A program made the translations under genes and the position numbers. A stretch of 64,000 nucleotides of DNA from Zygnema cylindricum (lineage: Eukaryota; Streptophyta; Zygnematophyceae; Zygnematales; Zygnemataceae). Positions 9,801-20,310 of this stretch are shown here, piece by piece. The notes below the pieces were generated by a model. The model did not search any database, was not told the origin of the DNA, and saw only the letters and a list, made by a program, of their open reading frames with translations. The stretch covers positions 1-64,000 of the forward strand of contig JBBHKE010000271.1 in NCBI GenBank assembly GCA_037447655.1. The letters run 5' to 3'. Numbering within the stretch: the first letter of the stretch is position 1; each line of letters opens with the position of its first letter.

Positions 9801-11162
9801 ACCGCTCAAATGAAACGTTAATTTATCACATACGTAACAATACCAGTATGCTCTTGTCTGATATTACTAATAATTATAATGTGGTTAAAAGAGTTTAAAT
9901 TTTATTTTGTAATATATTCTTCACAAGAAATTACTAATATAGAAATTGATACTGTTGCCAAAAAATACTTGATTGCAACTTTATGAAAAAAAGTGTCTTA
10001 TTTTTGTTCTGCTACACCGTGTATCGTTACTAATGTTAATGACACTATATCAGTGCCCATAAATTTTACCCCTCGAACCTAAATTAGTGTCAATGATACT
10101 GATTATTCTTTTCTCAACGCTAATTCTTCAAACAGTTCAAAACCAGCCACGTCATTTGGAACTGAATTAGAATTAATAAAATTAATGCAAACCCCACGCT
10201 ACTACTTCCTTCACGCTGATAACAATACACAGTGTTGTATACATTTTCTATCGTTGTGCGATTTCTACTTTCTATGTTTCGCCGTGCTAAACATTTCAAT
10301 TGATAGAAATAATTAATAACTTGAACTGTTCATAAAAAATCTGAAGAGGTAAATCACAAAAGATATAAAAATATTCAGATAAAAAAAAGCTTATTAAGAA
10401 AAGTTTGATGTATTTAACAGCGAACAATCGAGTCCAATCAAATGAAATTTAAGTAAATGCAATTTAATCCAATCCAAACAAACCAGACTATAGGAAAGCA
10501 ATTTATACCAAAACAATTTCATTCAAATATAATTCAAGCAAAACTAAATCATAGCAAAATTATAACCCAGTACCAAAAGCAATCAAATCCGGATCCCCCA
10601 GTGAAACAGATCAAATTCAAACTAAAAGCAAATCCTAACTCTAACCGCATCTAATCCAACAAAAAACGTCCAAAAAAAAGAACATCACATCCAGAAACAA
10701 AAAAAAAAAAACAGCCAAAGCCAAACCATCGACGGATCCTGATCGTCAAAATTAGGTCAGAAACATAAAAAAAAACAAAAAACCCTAAAAAAAAAGAAAA
10801 AACCAAGCCGAAACCTAAAGCAGAAAACCAAAAACCAAAAACCAAAAACCAAAAGCCAAAAGCCAAAAGCTGAACCAAAAGTGAAAGCTGAACTATGGAT
10901 GAATCCTGACCGTCAGATTAAAAAGCACCACACTGGCTCCAGTAGCCAACCCTAAAGCGCATCCAAGCAGTAAAACCGCCCACTCCGGAGGAACTCTCTC
11001 CGATAAAGAAATATTCTTAGGAGTAACCGCCAAAGATAACGCATTCGGTGTCCCAGGCTCTCTCTCTCTCTCCTTCCTCTCTTCTTGAGCTTCCACATCT
11101 GACAAATCACCATCTGATCCGGCTCCATTTCTTAGCAAAGGACGGTAATCACTGGAAGCCAT
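552..11162 (-). CDS. CLC-F: CLC-f type voltage-gated chloride channel/transporter (six exons seen, 3' end off the window)
   Basis: Membrane chloride channel or anion/proton exchanger of the plant CLC-e/f branch; Arabidopsis CLC-f is placed in Golgi membranes. Exons on the minus strand: 11162-10911, 9427-9019, 6607-6413, 5389-4935 (or its identical copy 3022-2568), 1418-1314 and 809-552. All phases fit (0,1,1,0,0) and every junction is GT-AG. The joined product has 558 residues before the window ends: a hydrophilic N-tail (1-55), then the CLC membrane domain. GPEGP (179-183) carries the gating glutamate, FFAIE (230-234) the proton-path glutamate, and GGIYAP (394-399) matches the GxFxP filter motif. 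The last exon starts the linker to the CBS domains, which must lie left of base 1. Start: the ATG at 11162; upstream in-frame codons contain no other ATG. Family assignment is firm; localisation is inferred from the family. Confidence 0.93.
955..1020. repeat. Perfect 16-bp inverted repeat with 34-nt loop
   Basis: CACCGGACTTCACATC at 955-970 is exactly complementary to GATGTGAAGTCCGGTG at 1005-1020. It lies in the CLC-f intron between exons 5 and 6. Confidence 0.9.
1112..1190 (-). pseudogene. Decayed copy of the CLC-f exon 5 end and its donor
   Basis: The minus strand reads TGTCATGCTCATTTCAAACT, then CTCACTAAAAAGCACGTTC and TGTTGCCTCTCATTCTATGT. This matches the end of exon 5 plus donor (TCAGTTATGCTCATTTTCGA, then CTCACTAAGGATTACC, CTGTTGCCTCTCATG|GTATGT). 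The donor GT is lost and the frame is broken. Confidence 0.75.
1314..1418 (-). CDS. CLC-F: CLC-f exon 5
   Basis: Acceptor GGGCAG before GTTGGAATG; donor GTATGT after CTCATG. Encodes 35 residues, VGMAAMLASVCSVPLTSV to ILLPLM, the conserved CLC stretch with SVPLTSV and FELTKDY. Confidence 0.93.
1500..1716. mobile_element. Mariner-like MITE, CACCGTG family
   Basis: Nearly full-length palindrome: CATCGTGAATCGCTATTAGTG at the left and an imperfect complement ending CACGGTG at the right, flanked by TA on both sides. It lies in the CLC-f intron. TA flanks suggest Tc1/mariner mobilisation; no coding sequence is present. Confidence 0.75.
2030..2262. repeat. CTCTCCCA minisatellite in CLC-f intron
   Basis: Irregular repeats of CTCTCCCACT and CTCTCAATCT. 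The sense strand reads GAGTGGGAGAGA, like the sequence just after the exon 4 donor (GTGAGTGGGAGTGAGAGG). Confidence 0.8.
2460..2560. repeat. CCCTCCCTCT low-complexity tract
   Basis: Pyrimidine run immediately inside the exon 4 (copy 1) donor. It forms the left edge of the tandem duplication. Confidence 0.8.
2568..3022 (-). CDS. CLC-F: CLC-f exon 4, copy 1 (tandem duplicate)
   Basis: The same 455 bases as 4935-5389, with the same acceptor and donor, 2367 bp away. It sits next to exon 5, so splicing from exon 3 to this copy, skipping 4935-5389, would give the same protein. Which copy is used cannot be told from sequence. Confidence 0.75.
3464..3855. mobile_element. hAT-like non-autonomous element, TAGTGTTGTGTAT family
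   Basis: Ends TAGTGTTGTGTATCC and ATACACAACACTA. The 8-bp flanks CTATTTAG/CCATTTAG differ by one base, as expected of a hAT target duplication. The interior is rich in CGATAA palindromes and has no transposase. Confidence 0.75.
4048..4241 (-). pseudogene. Dead duplicate of CLC-f exon 3
   Basis: Identical to exon 3 (FNAAVAGCFFAIE to YELKSAA) and keeps the donor. The duplication stops at the exon's 5' edge: the CAG|GT acceptor is replaced by an A-run and a C-run (+ strand T8 G14 at 4242-4263), so no splice acceptor remains. Confidence 0.85.
4243..4858. other. Filler DNA between the two duplication copies
   Basis: About 616 bp unrelated to either copy. It begins with a G14 run, includes an AT-rich stretch and the helicase fragment, and ends at the CT-rich tract where the second copy starts. 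Confidence 0.7.
4712..4809 (+). pseudogene. Fragment of a SEN1/MAA3-type SF1 helicase exon (Walker A)
   Basis: Reads VQGPPGTGKTQTILGLL followed by TAVIHARRHDRVEIG on the plus strand, opposite to CLC-f. GPPGTGKTQTILGLL is the Walker A region of Sen1-like RNA/DNA helicases. Nothing else of a helicase (no DExx, no later motifs) is visible around it. A GTCAGT follows the fragment and could be the old splice donor. It looks like a captured exon piece at a repair junction, not a gene. Confidence 0.65.
4935..5389 (-). CDS. CLC-F: CLC-f exon 4, copy 2 (nearest to exon 3)
   Basis: Acceptor GTGGCAG before AGCTCCC; donor GTGAGT after GCTTTG. Encodes residues 287-437 (LPLYLLLGMV to APQAYAL), including GSGLVGGIYAPSLF. 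It appears identical in sequence to 2568-3022. Only one of the two can be used: joining both would shift the frame, because the exon enters in phase 1 and leaves in phase 0. Confidence 0.88.
5831..6222. mobile_element. hAT-like element, duplicate of 3464-3855
   Basis: The same element and flanks within the second duplication copy, so the insertion is older than the duplication. Confidence 0.75.
6413..6607 (-). CDS. CLC-F: CLC-f exon 3 (functional copy of a duplicated exon)
   Basis: Acceptor TTGACAG before GTTTCAATG; donor GTAGGC. Encodes FNAAVAGCFFAIE through YELKSAA. This copy keeps a normal acceptor, unlike its duplicate at 4048-4241. Confidence 0.92.
6858..8243. other. CLC-f intron 2, unique AT-rich part
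   Basis: Nothing recognisable: no coding similarity, no terminal repeats seen. Confidence 0.5.
8244..8479. repeat. 118-bp direct tandem repeat, two copies
   Basis: AATTCAAAACTGAGAGACGT to TTCTTGTAAGGCAAAAAA occurs twice with 118-bp spacing and no differences seen. Confidence 0.9.
8530..8960. repeat. Degenerate 20-bp minisatellite in CLC-f intron 2
   Basis: About twenty variants of TTTTCTGCATTTAACAAA. On the gene's sense strand it would translate as NAENLL/NVENLL repeats for part of its length, but it lies between exons 2 and 3 and is not in frame with them. Confidence 0.8.
9019..9427 (-). CDS. CLC-F: CLC-f exon 2
   Basis: Acceptor TTTCCAG before GTCCATGGC; donor GTATGT after TCAG. Encodes residues 85-220 plus the first base of Gly221. 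It contains WAGTPAEGAAWL and LGTGSSLGPEGPSVDIG, the second anion-filter region with the gating Glu at about residue 181. Confidence 0.93.
10733..10760 (-). other. Decayed copy of the exon 1 donor junction
   Basis: The minus strand reads TTTTGACGATCAGGATCCGT, resembling the real boundary TAATCTGACG|GTCAGGATTC at 10901-10920. The GT has become AT. Confidence 0.45.
10828..10868. repeat. CCAAAAA heptamer repeat
   Basis: About six tandem CCAAAA(A/G) units in intron 1. Confidence 0.85.
10911..11162 (-). CDS. CLC-F: CLC-f exon 1
   Basis: Encodes residues 1-84, starting MASSDYRPLL. The acidic, Lys/Arg-rich cytosolic tail is followed by SLSERVPPEWAVLLLGCALG, which matches the start of the membrane domain in CLC-f proteins. 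The donor after codon ACG is GTCAGG, phase 0. Confidence 0.93.
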
Positions 11163-11269
11163 GGCAGGATCTTTTGGTTTCTCCGAGGGATTATGGACTA
11201 CGGGAAGCCTGGGGGCAAGCAACCCCCACCGTAGCCTTCCTGACAACCCCAGCCTCTAACTAGAAGGAT

Positions 11270-11290
11270 GCCACGTGTTGCCACGTGGCA
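11270..11290. promoter_or_regulatory. Paired G-boxes upstream of CLC-f
   Basis: Two CACGTG cores at 11272-11277 and 11282-11287, exactly 10 bp apart, 110-125 bp upstream of the ATG. Each is a bZIP/bHLH G-box; the spacing puts them on the same DNA face. Confidence 0.6.
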
Positions 11291-12712
11291 GCTTGTGAAA
11301 AAAGAAGATGCAGCCGTTTCAGCAAAGGCTCGGTTGGAAGTAAGATGTAAGAAGTAAGCGATTCATAGAGTATGGCAGAATGCTTCTTTTGGAAAAACTT
11401 TTTTAGGTTATTTTGGGAGTCAGGTGGTTGTCGAAAGGGAAGTATTACTGAATTCATGGACGAAGAGAAATGGTGGAGAGAAGTGCCATGTGGCAGTTGC
11501 GCAATGGATGTGCCGTACTGGGAGAAATATATTATTTACGTACGGTACGACGTGCATTTGAGCCGTACAGGTGTGTCCCTGTAACGGGCGAACGTCTGTC
11601 GGTGAGTCACCAAAAAGAGTGACGCCTCGTCGGTTGGGCCGTAGTTCTAAAATGCCGTTATAAAAAGTACGAAGCGCATTAAATTAGTATTATTTAAAAG
11701 TCGTACAGTACCACCGTTAAAGAGTATTTTAATATTTTTCTAATGCAGAATTTTAGATTAGTGGTCGAACTGTATATCAACTGAATTAAAATTAAAAATC
11801 CAAACGAGTGGCAGATTCTTGCCTATTATTTTCAAACCTTTTAGGGTACAATAGGAAATTAAAGTTAATTGCAGTCGCGCACTTTTCAACATACGATATT
11901 TATGCTAATCAATAATCATAGATTCAACAGTAGAAATAACTTTGTCTTATTGGCGTCAGATGTACAAAAATAAAGTCAATTCTGCGTGACTTAAATGTTG
12001 ACATTCAAAACGTATGCCTGGCGTCAGCATTTATGTGTGTCTATTGTACTCTATGTCATCAAATTCATATTTTAGTGTAGCTTAATAAATACCACGTTTT
12101 AGAACCATGGGGTAAGCAGTTGGCGCTGCAATTTACAAGAGAACTGTAGGTTGTATAAGAAATTGAGGCTATGAAAACGTGCGAAAATCAGTGCGGATTC
12201 AAACCGTGCGAATTGTTATCTTGGTACTGTACTGTAGTGATTTCGAACGGGGATTCCTGCACGAATGGCGCACGTTTTGTTCTTCCGTACGTCGTGGATG
12301 TTGAGTACTAAAGAAGCGAACTATGGTACTCTAGTACTACGTGACATCAGTCTGTTGCGGGAAAGTTTCAGGTGAAACAGAGACCCAACGACAATCTCGA
12401 GGTTTGAAACAGATTACTGTACGGACGATCACCTGGGTAGCTCCAAGATCTTACGGTTCAGAAAATTCAACGTGTCGTCCAAAATGCTTGAATGCTTTGC
12501 GCAAATTACTGTGGCAAACTATCGTCGCATGAAATCGTACTGAGCGACTCTTAAATTTGTGTGTCGCGTGCCAAAAGTACAGTAAACCCCAACGCTGCCA
12601 ATAGCCGATGGGCAGTGTCCTGTACTGTACGGTATTGTGTTTGCAAGGGAATAATGGATGGTCTCAGCATGCCTACAATGGCTACAAATCAGCGAGAACA
12701 AATCGGCAATTT
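11291..12712. other. Intergenic, no gene seen
   Basis: CLC-f upstream region followed by AT-rich DNA with scattered GTAC motifs. No coding similarity found on either strand. Confidence 0.5.
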
Positions 12713-12972
12713 CCAACCACCAGAGGTCGCAAACGGTCAACCGAAACCGTGACCGACCGTTAACCGACCGCCCGCGCCGGATCCGGAACGGATTCGGTTG
12801 CCAAATTTTGGGGGTCGGGCGGTTACGGTCGGTTGACTCACCAGGAAAAAAAAAAACGGCCAGTTACGGTCGGTCAAACAAAAAACCATAAAAAATGAAA
12901 ATTTTGTACTTTTTTTTTCCAACATTATTGTTCTTTGTACTTTTGGTATCGTGGAAGTACGTGGCATCATGA

Positions 12973-13520
12973 TTAGCGTCGCAAATCTGACACGGTACTG
13001 TAGTAAGCTATTTAATTCGCAAATCAAAGGGAACGCGACAAAGCGTCGCAAATCTGACACGATAGTCACTATTCATTTCGAAAATCTTAGGGAAAGCGAC
13101 AAAGCGTCGCAAATCTGACACGATAGTACACTATTCATTTCGAAAATCTTAGGGAACGCGACAAAGCGTCGCAAATCTGACACAGTACACCGCCAATCGT
13201 TATTAGCGTGTAATTTTTTTTTATCGTATACGAATAATTAGCGTGGTTTACGCTATTTGGGAATTTGAAAATTTTCGAAGAAATCGTCTATTCTAATTAG
13301 GAATTAGGTTTTTTTTTTCAATTAGTGTGGATAATTCTATTTGAGAATAATAATAAAAAAAAGTGGGACGGAATTAGCGTACACAACGCTAATAACGATT
13401 GGCGGTGTAGTACACTATTTATTTCGCAAATCTTAGGGAACGCGACAAAGCGTCGCAAATCTGACACGGTAGTAACACTATTCATTTCGCAAATTTTAAG
13501 GAACGCGACAAATCGTAATT
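12973..13520. repeat. About 60-bp tandem repeat inside the hAT element
   Basis: Units of GCGTCGCAAATCTGACAC, CTATTCATTTCGAAAATC and TTAGGGAACGCGACAAA recur about five times, split by the MITE at 13188-13407. Confidence 0.8.
13188..13407. mobile_element. Mariner-like MITE, CACCGCC family (nested)
   Basis: CACCGCCAATCGTTATTAGC at the left and GCTAATAACGATTGGCGGTG at the right are exact complements, flanked by TA dinucleotides. Inserted inside the hAT element's tandem array. Confidence 0.85.
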
Positions 13521-13849
13521 ATTGGCTTATGCCGTCGTACATTGATTAATTTTGTACTTTTTCGGTTACGGGCGGGCACGGTTAGTCGCGAAAAATCAAG
13601 ATTCGGTTAAATTTTTTTTTCGTAAACGACGGTCGGTTATCGGTTAACAATTTTGGAGCGTGACAAAACTCGGTCGGGCGTCGGTTACTCAGATTTTGAA
13701 AAAAAAAAACGGTCGGTTTAGGGTATGATTTTTTTTGACTTTTGCGACCTCTGCCAACCACTCATGAGCTTGCAGCTGTAACATAAGTATCGCCAAAATA
13801 TCGGCTTCACATTCGGCGACAGAGTGTCCGCTTTTTAACTGCACCTTGA

Positions 13850-14071
13850 AATCTTGAATCGCTATTAGGGCTAATATTTTTTTCGCCACTCAAAACATTT
13901 TTTCTCCGTACACACTTGTCCGATTTTCAATTTAAGAAGGCCAATCGGAAGCTAATAACCTTAATTTTCATTTGCGACCGTCAGATCCATGATCCAACAA
14001 GTGTGTACGGATAAAAAAATGCTTTAAGCGGGAAAAAAAACATATATTAACACTAATAGAGATACACGGTG
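13850..14071. mobile_element. Mariner-like MITE, CACCGTG family
   Basis: Right end ATACACGGTG followed by TA is clear; the left end is eroded (TTGAATCGCTATTAG). The interior shares CTCCGTACACACTTGTCCGA with other copies. Confidence 0.65.
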
Positions 14072-15555
14072 TACAGAGTACAGACAGAAGGTACTTAACG
14101 CCTTTCACAAACATATGGCTCGTTTGTCTCTTTTGTTTTGTCTCATTACTTTTGAAGGTTTGACAAAATGAAAGCGCGATTTCTGGTAATCTAATTATTT
14201 ATGACTAAATGAGCGACCAGAAATCGCGCTAGCGTCATTTCTTAGGGTATGTACCCATATACTTGGAACTTAGCGAACTTACTTTGTATTTTAGCGCGGA
14301 TCCGCCGGACCCGGTTTTTAAGTGTCCCTATGTGTAAGAACGTAATCGTAACTTACGTTTGTGACGATTGTATACGTCAACAATACCTGTGACGGTTGTC
14401 AACGTCTACAATCTGTCATGTCGCACGTTATTTTTTGGAATTGCTTGTGACGTCGCATGTCTTACCGTGACATTGTAGACGTATCGCATTCTAGCCTGTG
14501 CAGTTTCACGGTTGAAGAAGATGCGATTTGCCTTCGCGTCGCCTGTCCGGTCGATGTGAAATGGCATTGGAATTTCGAGACCCTCCAAAAAAAAAACCGT
14601 ACTGGACCAAAACGGACAAAACCAAACAAATTGTGTACTTTTCTTCGTCGTATTGAACGCAAACGGACAAAACATAGCGAATTCTGTACTTTTATTTGTC
14701 CTTGGAAATCGTAGGAATATTTTCGAAAATTACGGCAGGTGCGAATATATGTTCCTATTTGTTTATCGAACATACCTAGTTTTAAAACACATCGCGCATG
14801 TGTTTTAAACATAAGGTTGAAGATGACGTTTTTTGTCGTGGAAGTGGGTCGAAAAACACAAGACGACAAATTTTGTACATCCTAAGTTCGAGGATGACGC
14901 AAATTGTACTCTACACATTTGCGATTCCTTCGTACGGTTGCAACTTAGGCAGTACGGCGCTAAGTTTTACAGGAAAACGACAGAAAAAAATCCTTACTTA
15001 TGCACATGGGGGACATACCCTTACTCTCCCTCCGTGCATTTTTTGTCCTTTTCATAATTTCTTTCTTTTTTGTCGGATACGTTTTCGTTTGACACTTTGA
15101 CCCTTCCGTCGTATCATTCCATGGACGGCCAGAAATGCTTTGTCCGGAAAGAAAGTTCGTCGTGAAACTTTATTCTCTTCCCGGTCAGAATAAGGTTTTC
15201 TTATTGCCTGCCCGAACACACACCACGTGATTTTGTTTTGACCAAAATCGTGTGACCTATGGTACGATGTACCAAACAATGACGCGCCAAAGAAGATTTT
15301 TCGCGCTATGAAGATTTATCCGTACATGGAGAATCCTGATGTACGGTATGTCAGTTTGGGAAAAATCAAAAATGTCGGTTTCGGTGTTTTGGGGTGTACG
15401 ACGCAATTTTTGGAAAGACGCGACAAACCCGCAAACATGGCCGACCTATTATTTTACGACGCGTGTAATAATTGGGAGGAGGGTGAAAACAGGACACACT
15501 AAAAACTGCCCGTGAAAAATCTAAGAATATCTTTTCCATGTCACAAAATGCAAAC
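14072..15555. other. Intergenic, no gene seen
   Basis: Short open frames only, with no recognisable similarity. Confidence 0.45.
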
Positions 15556-15558
15556 TGA

Positions 15559-18500
15559 GGGTGGAATTCCATTAGGCGGTCCCAGTAAATGTAATGAAAA
15601 TTCTATTGGCAGCGTTTACTGGAAGACTATTCCATTTTGTCGGGCCAGTAACGAATCTTCCTCAATTATGATTGGCGCCACGTAAGTTAGAGTCCAGATT
15701 TTGAAAATCTTAAAGAAAATCTTCAAACGGAAAGCAGGACGAAATATTAGTACCAGTGTATGGAATTGCACATCCGTACGAGTGTACTATATTGTACTAT
15801 ATGTACGTTCACAACATACAACGAAACTTCATGATCATTTGTAAAAAAACCCTTCCCTTCCTACAAGTGCTGCCATGGCTGCTTTCTGAACGCCTTCCAA
15901 ACAATTGTTGTTGTCTTAGGTTACACCTGTCACCTTTTATCGTGTATCTTTCTAAAATGGAACTGTTACTGCTCATATTTGTCTTTCTTAATTTGAGCAG
16001 TGGTAATCAAACGGAAGATGAATGTGTTCTTTTAATGATCATGATGTTCTATATTCAAAACAACATCATGACTGCTTCCCAAACCTTCGTACATCTGGTT
16101 GAGGGTTTCTCAAGATCGATGGATAGTCTTAGACGACGTAGGTTGCGGGGAGAATACTATATTGTCCCCCGCAGTTTACATTTTTCAATGACACTTGTCG
16201 ATACTTTTGAAAACGATAGGTGTATGGGAATGTTTCGTCTTCCACGGTATCTTGTTTATTATTTGGTGGAGAAAGTAGGTCATCGTAAAGAGACAGACCC
16301 CGCGCCCTGTTTTCTTAACATTCCCAACAAGAAACTTTCGGTAAAACGTCAGATAGAAATGGTTCTTTACTGTTTGGCGACTGGAAACACACCTACTTCA
16401 GTGGGAGAGCTCTTTGGAGTCAGTAAAACCACAGTGTCAAGGAAACAGGCATTATTTTGTAGAGCAGTATGGGATATCCTTACCCCGCGGCTGATTTATT
16501 GGCCATCAGGAACAAAATTCAATCAACTCGTAACCGCATTCAAAAGTTACAAATTCCAGTTTCCGAATTGTTGTGGTGCTATCGACGCCACTCACATTAA
16601 TATAGGGTTGGGGGCTGGAATGAGGGCATCAGATTGGTATGACAGGGAAAGAAAATATAGTACAATATTACAGATGGTACTAGCTCCCAACACTCGTATT
16701 CTAGATGTGTGTGTTGGGTGGGCCGGCAGTGTTCACGATTCCAGGGTATTCATAAATTATGGTATACGAGACGCTATTTTGTTTGGGGGGGGGCTGCAAG
16801 GGCCATCTGTTAATGTAGATTGGGAAGAGGTGCCACCTTTTATTTTGGGTGACGCAGGATATCCGTTGAGTAAGCACTTAATCACCCCGTTTCCAGGGTC
16901 TGATTTAGGAGAACCACAAAAGTCTTTCAACTATTTCCATAGTAGTAGACGCATGTGTGTAGAGCGATTTTTTGGGATTTAAAAACAACAATAGGGAATC
17001 TTAAGAAAAAAAAATGTGTTGCCAAACATGGAGCATTTATTGGACACAATTATAACGGTGTGTACACTACACAATTTGATGTTGGATGAAGATATACGTT
17101 ACTTGGATGAGGATTCTCCATGTGCCACACCTCCAAATGAAGAGGAAAGTAATGTGAACACAGCAAAGAGGGATGCTTACAGCGACGAATAAGGCAAAGT
17201 TCTACGCGAGTTGCTAGCCGAATATCTTTATGAAAGGCACGGAGTATGGTAGAAGAAACTCTGTCTCCTCTTTTAACAAGATTAGACGATGAAGATTACA
17301 AGGAGGGAAGACGAACATTAAAAAAATATGCGTTGAAGAAGAGTCGGAGAAGATGGATCGAAGGAAAATGAAAAAGAGAGGGTGAAAGAGAAGAATAAGG
17401 AGAAGGAGAAATAAATGTAGATATAGAAGGACAAGGAGGAGGAGACGGAGAAGAATTCAGAAATGACAGAAAACAAAAATAGAAACATATGAAGCAAAAC
17501 AGGAAATAAAAAAAAAAAAAAAAAAACATAAACCAAAAACAAACTCTACAAATAGCACATGTTGCATTAAGGTCTTTGTTCGTGATTCCTCCTCCTACAA
17601 GAAGAATTCACGATGAATATTAGAATGAGAGTAGACGTAGATTACAAGAGTATGCATAGAAGAAGAGTCGAAGAACACGAATTGAAGGAGAATGATAAAG
17701 CAAAGGTGGAAATAAAGTAAAACCCTAAAAGAATAAACACAAACAAAAACATACATAAATGAAATATAAACCCTGAATGTAGCACCTGTTGCATTGGTGT
17801 CTTTGTCGCTGATGCCTACTCCTTCAATGTTTGTAGGATCCCCCTTGCGGCCATTTTCATTCGCTTCTAGGATGGTGTGTTGTCGTTCATGTACTGTCCA
17901 AACACACGAAGTTCTGTTTACAAGAAGAGTAGGTATTGTGTAAGGTAGAATGCCTGGTAAATAGACAAAAGGGTTATAGCTGCCACCTGGGAAAGCCATC
18001 CTAGTATTAAAAAAAAAAGGATGCAAACAAGTATTTCAAAATATACAACGGAAGTGCACCACCTGTTTTATATATGTAATGTCGTTCATCTTGATTTCCC
18101 TATTTTTTATATATGTAATGTCATTCATCTTGATTTCCCTATGTAGGTAGAGAGCCTCTAACGTTGGGAAATGTAACCCTATCTTTTGTTCTTAAATTTT
18201 GAATTCGTCAAAATGTTTGCCACGAAATTTGAATTATGAATTTTAATTTTAATTGTGAATTTGGATTTCAAATTTTGGTGGAGAAAGACGAATTTTGATT
18301 TTGAAAATGAAAAAAGCGGCAAAACATGGTCAAACTATGGTAAGTGGATAGCTGCCAAGTGGATAGCTGCTAGGAGAGTAGCTGCTAGGAGAGTTCTCTG
18401 CCAGGAGAGGGGGAGAGTTTTGTACTTTTGGTGGGCCGGTCCGTTTCCGGTCGGTTTCCGGTCGGTTGTCATTAGGTGGCCGGTCGGTTGACCAGCATCC

Positions 18501-18872
18501 ATCCAGCATGGCAGACGTCACATGGCATGTTCGACGTGTAGGCCTTTCATTGCTTGTTCAAAGCGGAGATATTTTGCCTTTTTACGTGTACCAATGGTAC
18601 ACGTATTGGTACACGACCAGTATCGAGCAACTCTCCTCGCGTTGAGACTATCGTGACACTGGACGATGTGCGCGATTGCTTAGCGGATCTGAAAAAATGG
18701 AATATCCAACGGCCAGGAATTACGCCTACATCATTGGAGCCTCCCGACAGCTTTCCAGTAACGATGTTTCGTCTGACAAAAAAAAAAAAAAGGTACGGCT
18801 TTGTACGGCGATGTACGAAAACGTACGGCGTCCAGTAACGAACCCCACTTTTCGTCTAATGGAATTCCACCG
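15559..18872. mobile_element. PIF/Harbinger transposon, formerly autonomous (3.3 kb)
   Basis: The ends GGGTGGAATTCC and GGAATTCCACCG are inverted repeats, flanked by the 3-bp duplication TGA (15556-15558, 18873-18875). It encloses a broken Harbinger transposase. A second frame on the minus strand from 17999 (MAFPGGSYNPF...) could be the first exon of the accessory Myb-like protein usual in this family, but I cannot identify it. Both ends match the MITE at 20986-21744. Confidence 0.8.
15957..17251 (+). pseudogene. Harbinger (HARBI1-like) DDE transposase, broken
   Basis: DDE-superfamily nuclease that would cut and paste its element. From the ATG at 15957 the frame runs 341 codons. SVKRQIEMVLYCLATGNTP, then SVGELFGVSKTTVSR, is the helix-turn-helix part. 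The first catalytic Asp is in CCGAIDATHI, the second in ILGDAGYPL, the Glu in CVERFFGI; GSVHDSRVF is also typical. A stop at 16980 follows a likely one-base loss. A second shift lies in an A9 run near 17013. After it the usual C-end resumes (LPNMEHLLDTIITVCTLHNL at 17023-17082), with an in-frame TAA at 17189 and a final RHGVW stop at 17251. The catalytic triad survives but the reading frame does not. Confidence 0.85.
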
Positions 18873-19288
18873 TGATTCGTCCAATTTTGGAGTTGACCCT
18901 CGCAAAATACTGTGACGCTCAAAACCGCGGGAAACACGGTTTTTGACTTTTGTCACATGTTTTTGTTTTTGTCTGTTCATTTTTGTCTTTTTGGCCACGC
19001 GACGAAGTGTGAATGGCCCAAACCATGTGCGTGGGTCCTACTTAGGTCATCGCGCCAAAAAAACGTTTTTTGACCCAAAACATGCCTTTTATATTTTTAA
19101 GCGCCAATGGAGCCCTTTTTGGAACCGTTTTGGGAAACCTAGGACCTCGTATCCTAGGCATATTATATCCCAGAAAGGCAGAAACATGTGTAAGGCACAA
19201 AAATATGTCGATACCAGATATAGTGTTCGCAGGCGTTTTCGCAATTTTGACCTATGCACGTGACGAAGACTTTTTCGGCATTAAACCT

Positions 19289-19466
19289 ACAAACTGCGAA
19301 TCGTTATTATCGTCGTTTTTTTTGCCACGTAAAACATATTTTCTCCGTACACACTTGTCGGATTTTCAATTTGAGACCGCTAATCGGAAGCTGAGAATCT
19401 TACCTTTCAATCACAACCGTCAAAACCACAATCCGACAACTGTGTACGGATAAAGGATGTTTTTAA
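19289..19466. mobile_element. Truncated CACCGTG-family MITE
   Basis: Contains GCGAATCGTTATTATCGTCG and CTCCGTACACACTTGTCGGA; the right end is cut off by the next element. Confidence 0.55.
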
Positions 19467-20310
19467 GCAGTTCAAAAGTATGTGAAAGTAGGCCTATACA
19501 ATATGCCTATTGTATGCAAAACATACAATATGACCTAAGACCCATATTGTATTCGGACCTATTCAGACCAATTAAAACATTCGGACCAAAAATTGGACCA
19601 ATTAAAACATTCAGACCAAAAAAAATTATTTACACCGTCAGATTCGGACGGTCGGACGGTCGCTGATCAAAGTACACCGCCAATAGTTATTAGCGTTGTG
19701 TACGCTAATTCCGTCCCGCTTTTTTTTTTTTATTCTCCATTAGTGTAGTCTATTCTATTTTTTTCTTTATTCTATTTAGGGATATTTTTCAGTACGTTGT
19801 CTCTTAAATAGAGTGGTGTACGGTCAGTGTCATACCGTACATAAATGTTCCTTTTAAGTTAAAAAGTACAATAGATTAGTTTTAGTAACCGCCGACGCAT
19901 GAGAATGTGCGTTCTAAAAAGGAAAAAAAACCAGGTCGTAAGAAATCCCGCTCGCACATATTCGTCCGACAGCCGCGTTTTGACCGTGTGAATGTACGAT
20001 TTGTGTACAGTTTGTCAGATTTGGTACGGAGACCTATATTAGTGTAAGCATGTTTGCGACCGACATTTTTTTTTTCAAAGATCCAAATTACCATAACCAA
20101 ACAATTAGAATGTATGATTTTTTCCAAAATTTTCAAATTCTTAAATAGCGTACACCACGGTAATTATTCTTATACGCTAAAAAAACTTACACGCTAATAA
20201 TGATTGGCGGTGTAGCGATCTAAGAAGATCACATGAAATGCCCATAACACAACTTACAATAAAGGCGCCGACCAAAGGCCTACCATAAAAACGCCTACTT
20301 TTGAACTATG
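19467..20310. mobile_element. CCATAGTTCAAAAGTAGG-family MITE, with nested insertion
   Basis: Left end AGTTCAAAAGTATGTGAAAG (eroded), right end CGCCTACTTTTGAACTATG. Interrupted by a CACCGCC-family MITE at 19675-20212. Confidence 0.65.
19675..20212. mobile_element. Mariner-like MITE, CACCGCC family (long variant)
   Basis: CACCGCCAATAGTTATTAGC and GCTAATAATGATTGGCGGTG ends with TA flanks; 538 bp, longer than its relatives. Confidence 0.7.

Larger units (their letters stand above)
12721..13753. mobile_element. hAT-type non-autonomous element, CAGAGGTCGC family
   Basis: Starts CAGAGGTCGCAAA and ends TTTGCGACCTCTG. Flanked by a perfect 8-bp target duplication CCAACCAC (12713-12720 and 13754-13761). 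CAGAG fits the hAT end consensus. No transposase is present. It contains a 60-bp tandem array and a nested mariner-like MITE. Confidence 0.85.

Noticed and set aside
17595-17999. Minus-strand frame inside the Harbinger element as a separate gene
   Set aside because: Possible accessory protein exon, but no Myb or other motif could be seen, so it is only mentioned under the element.
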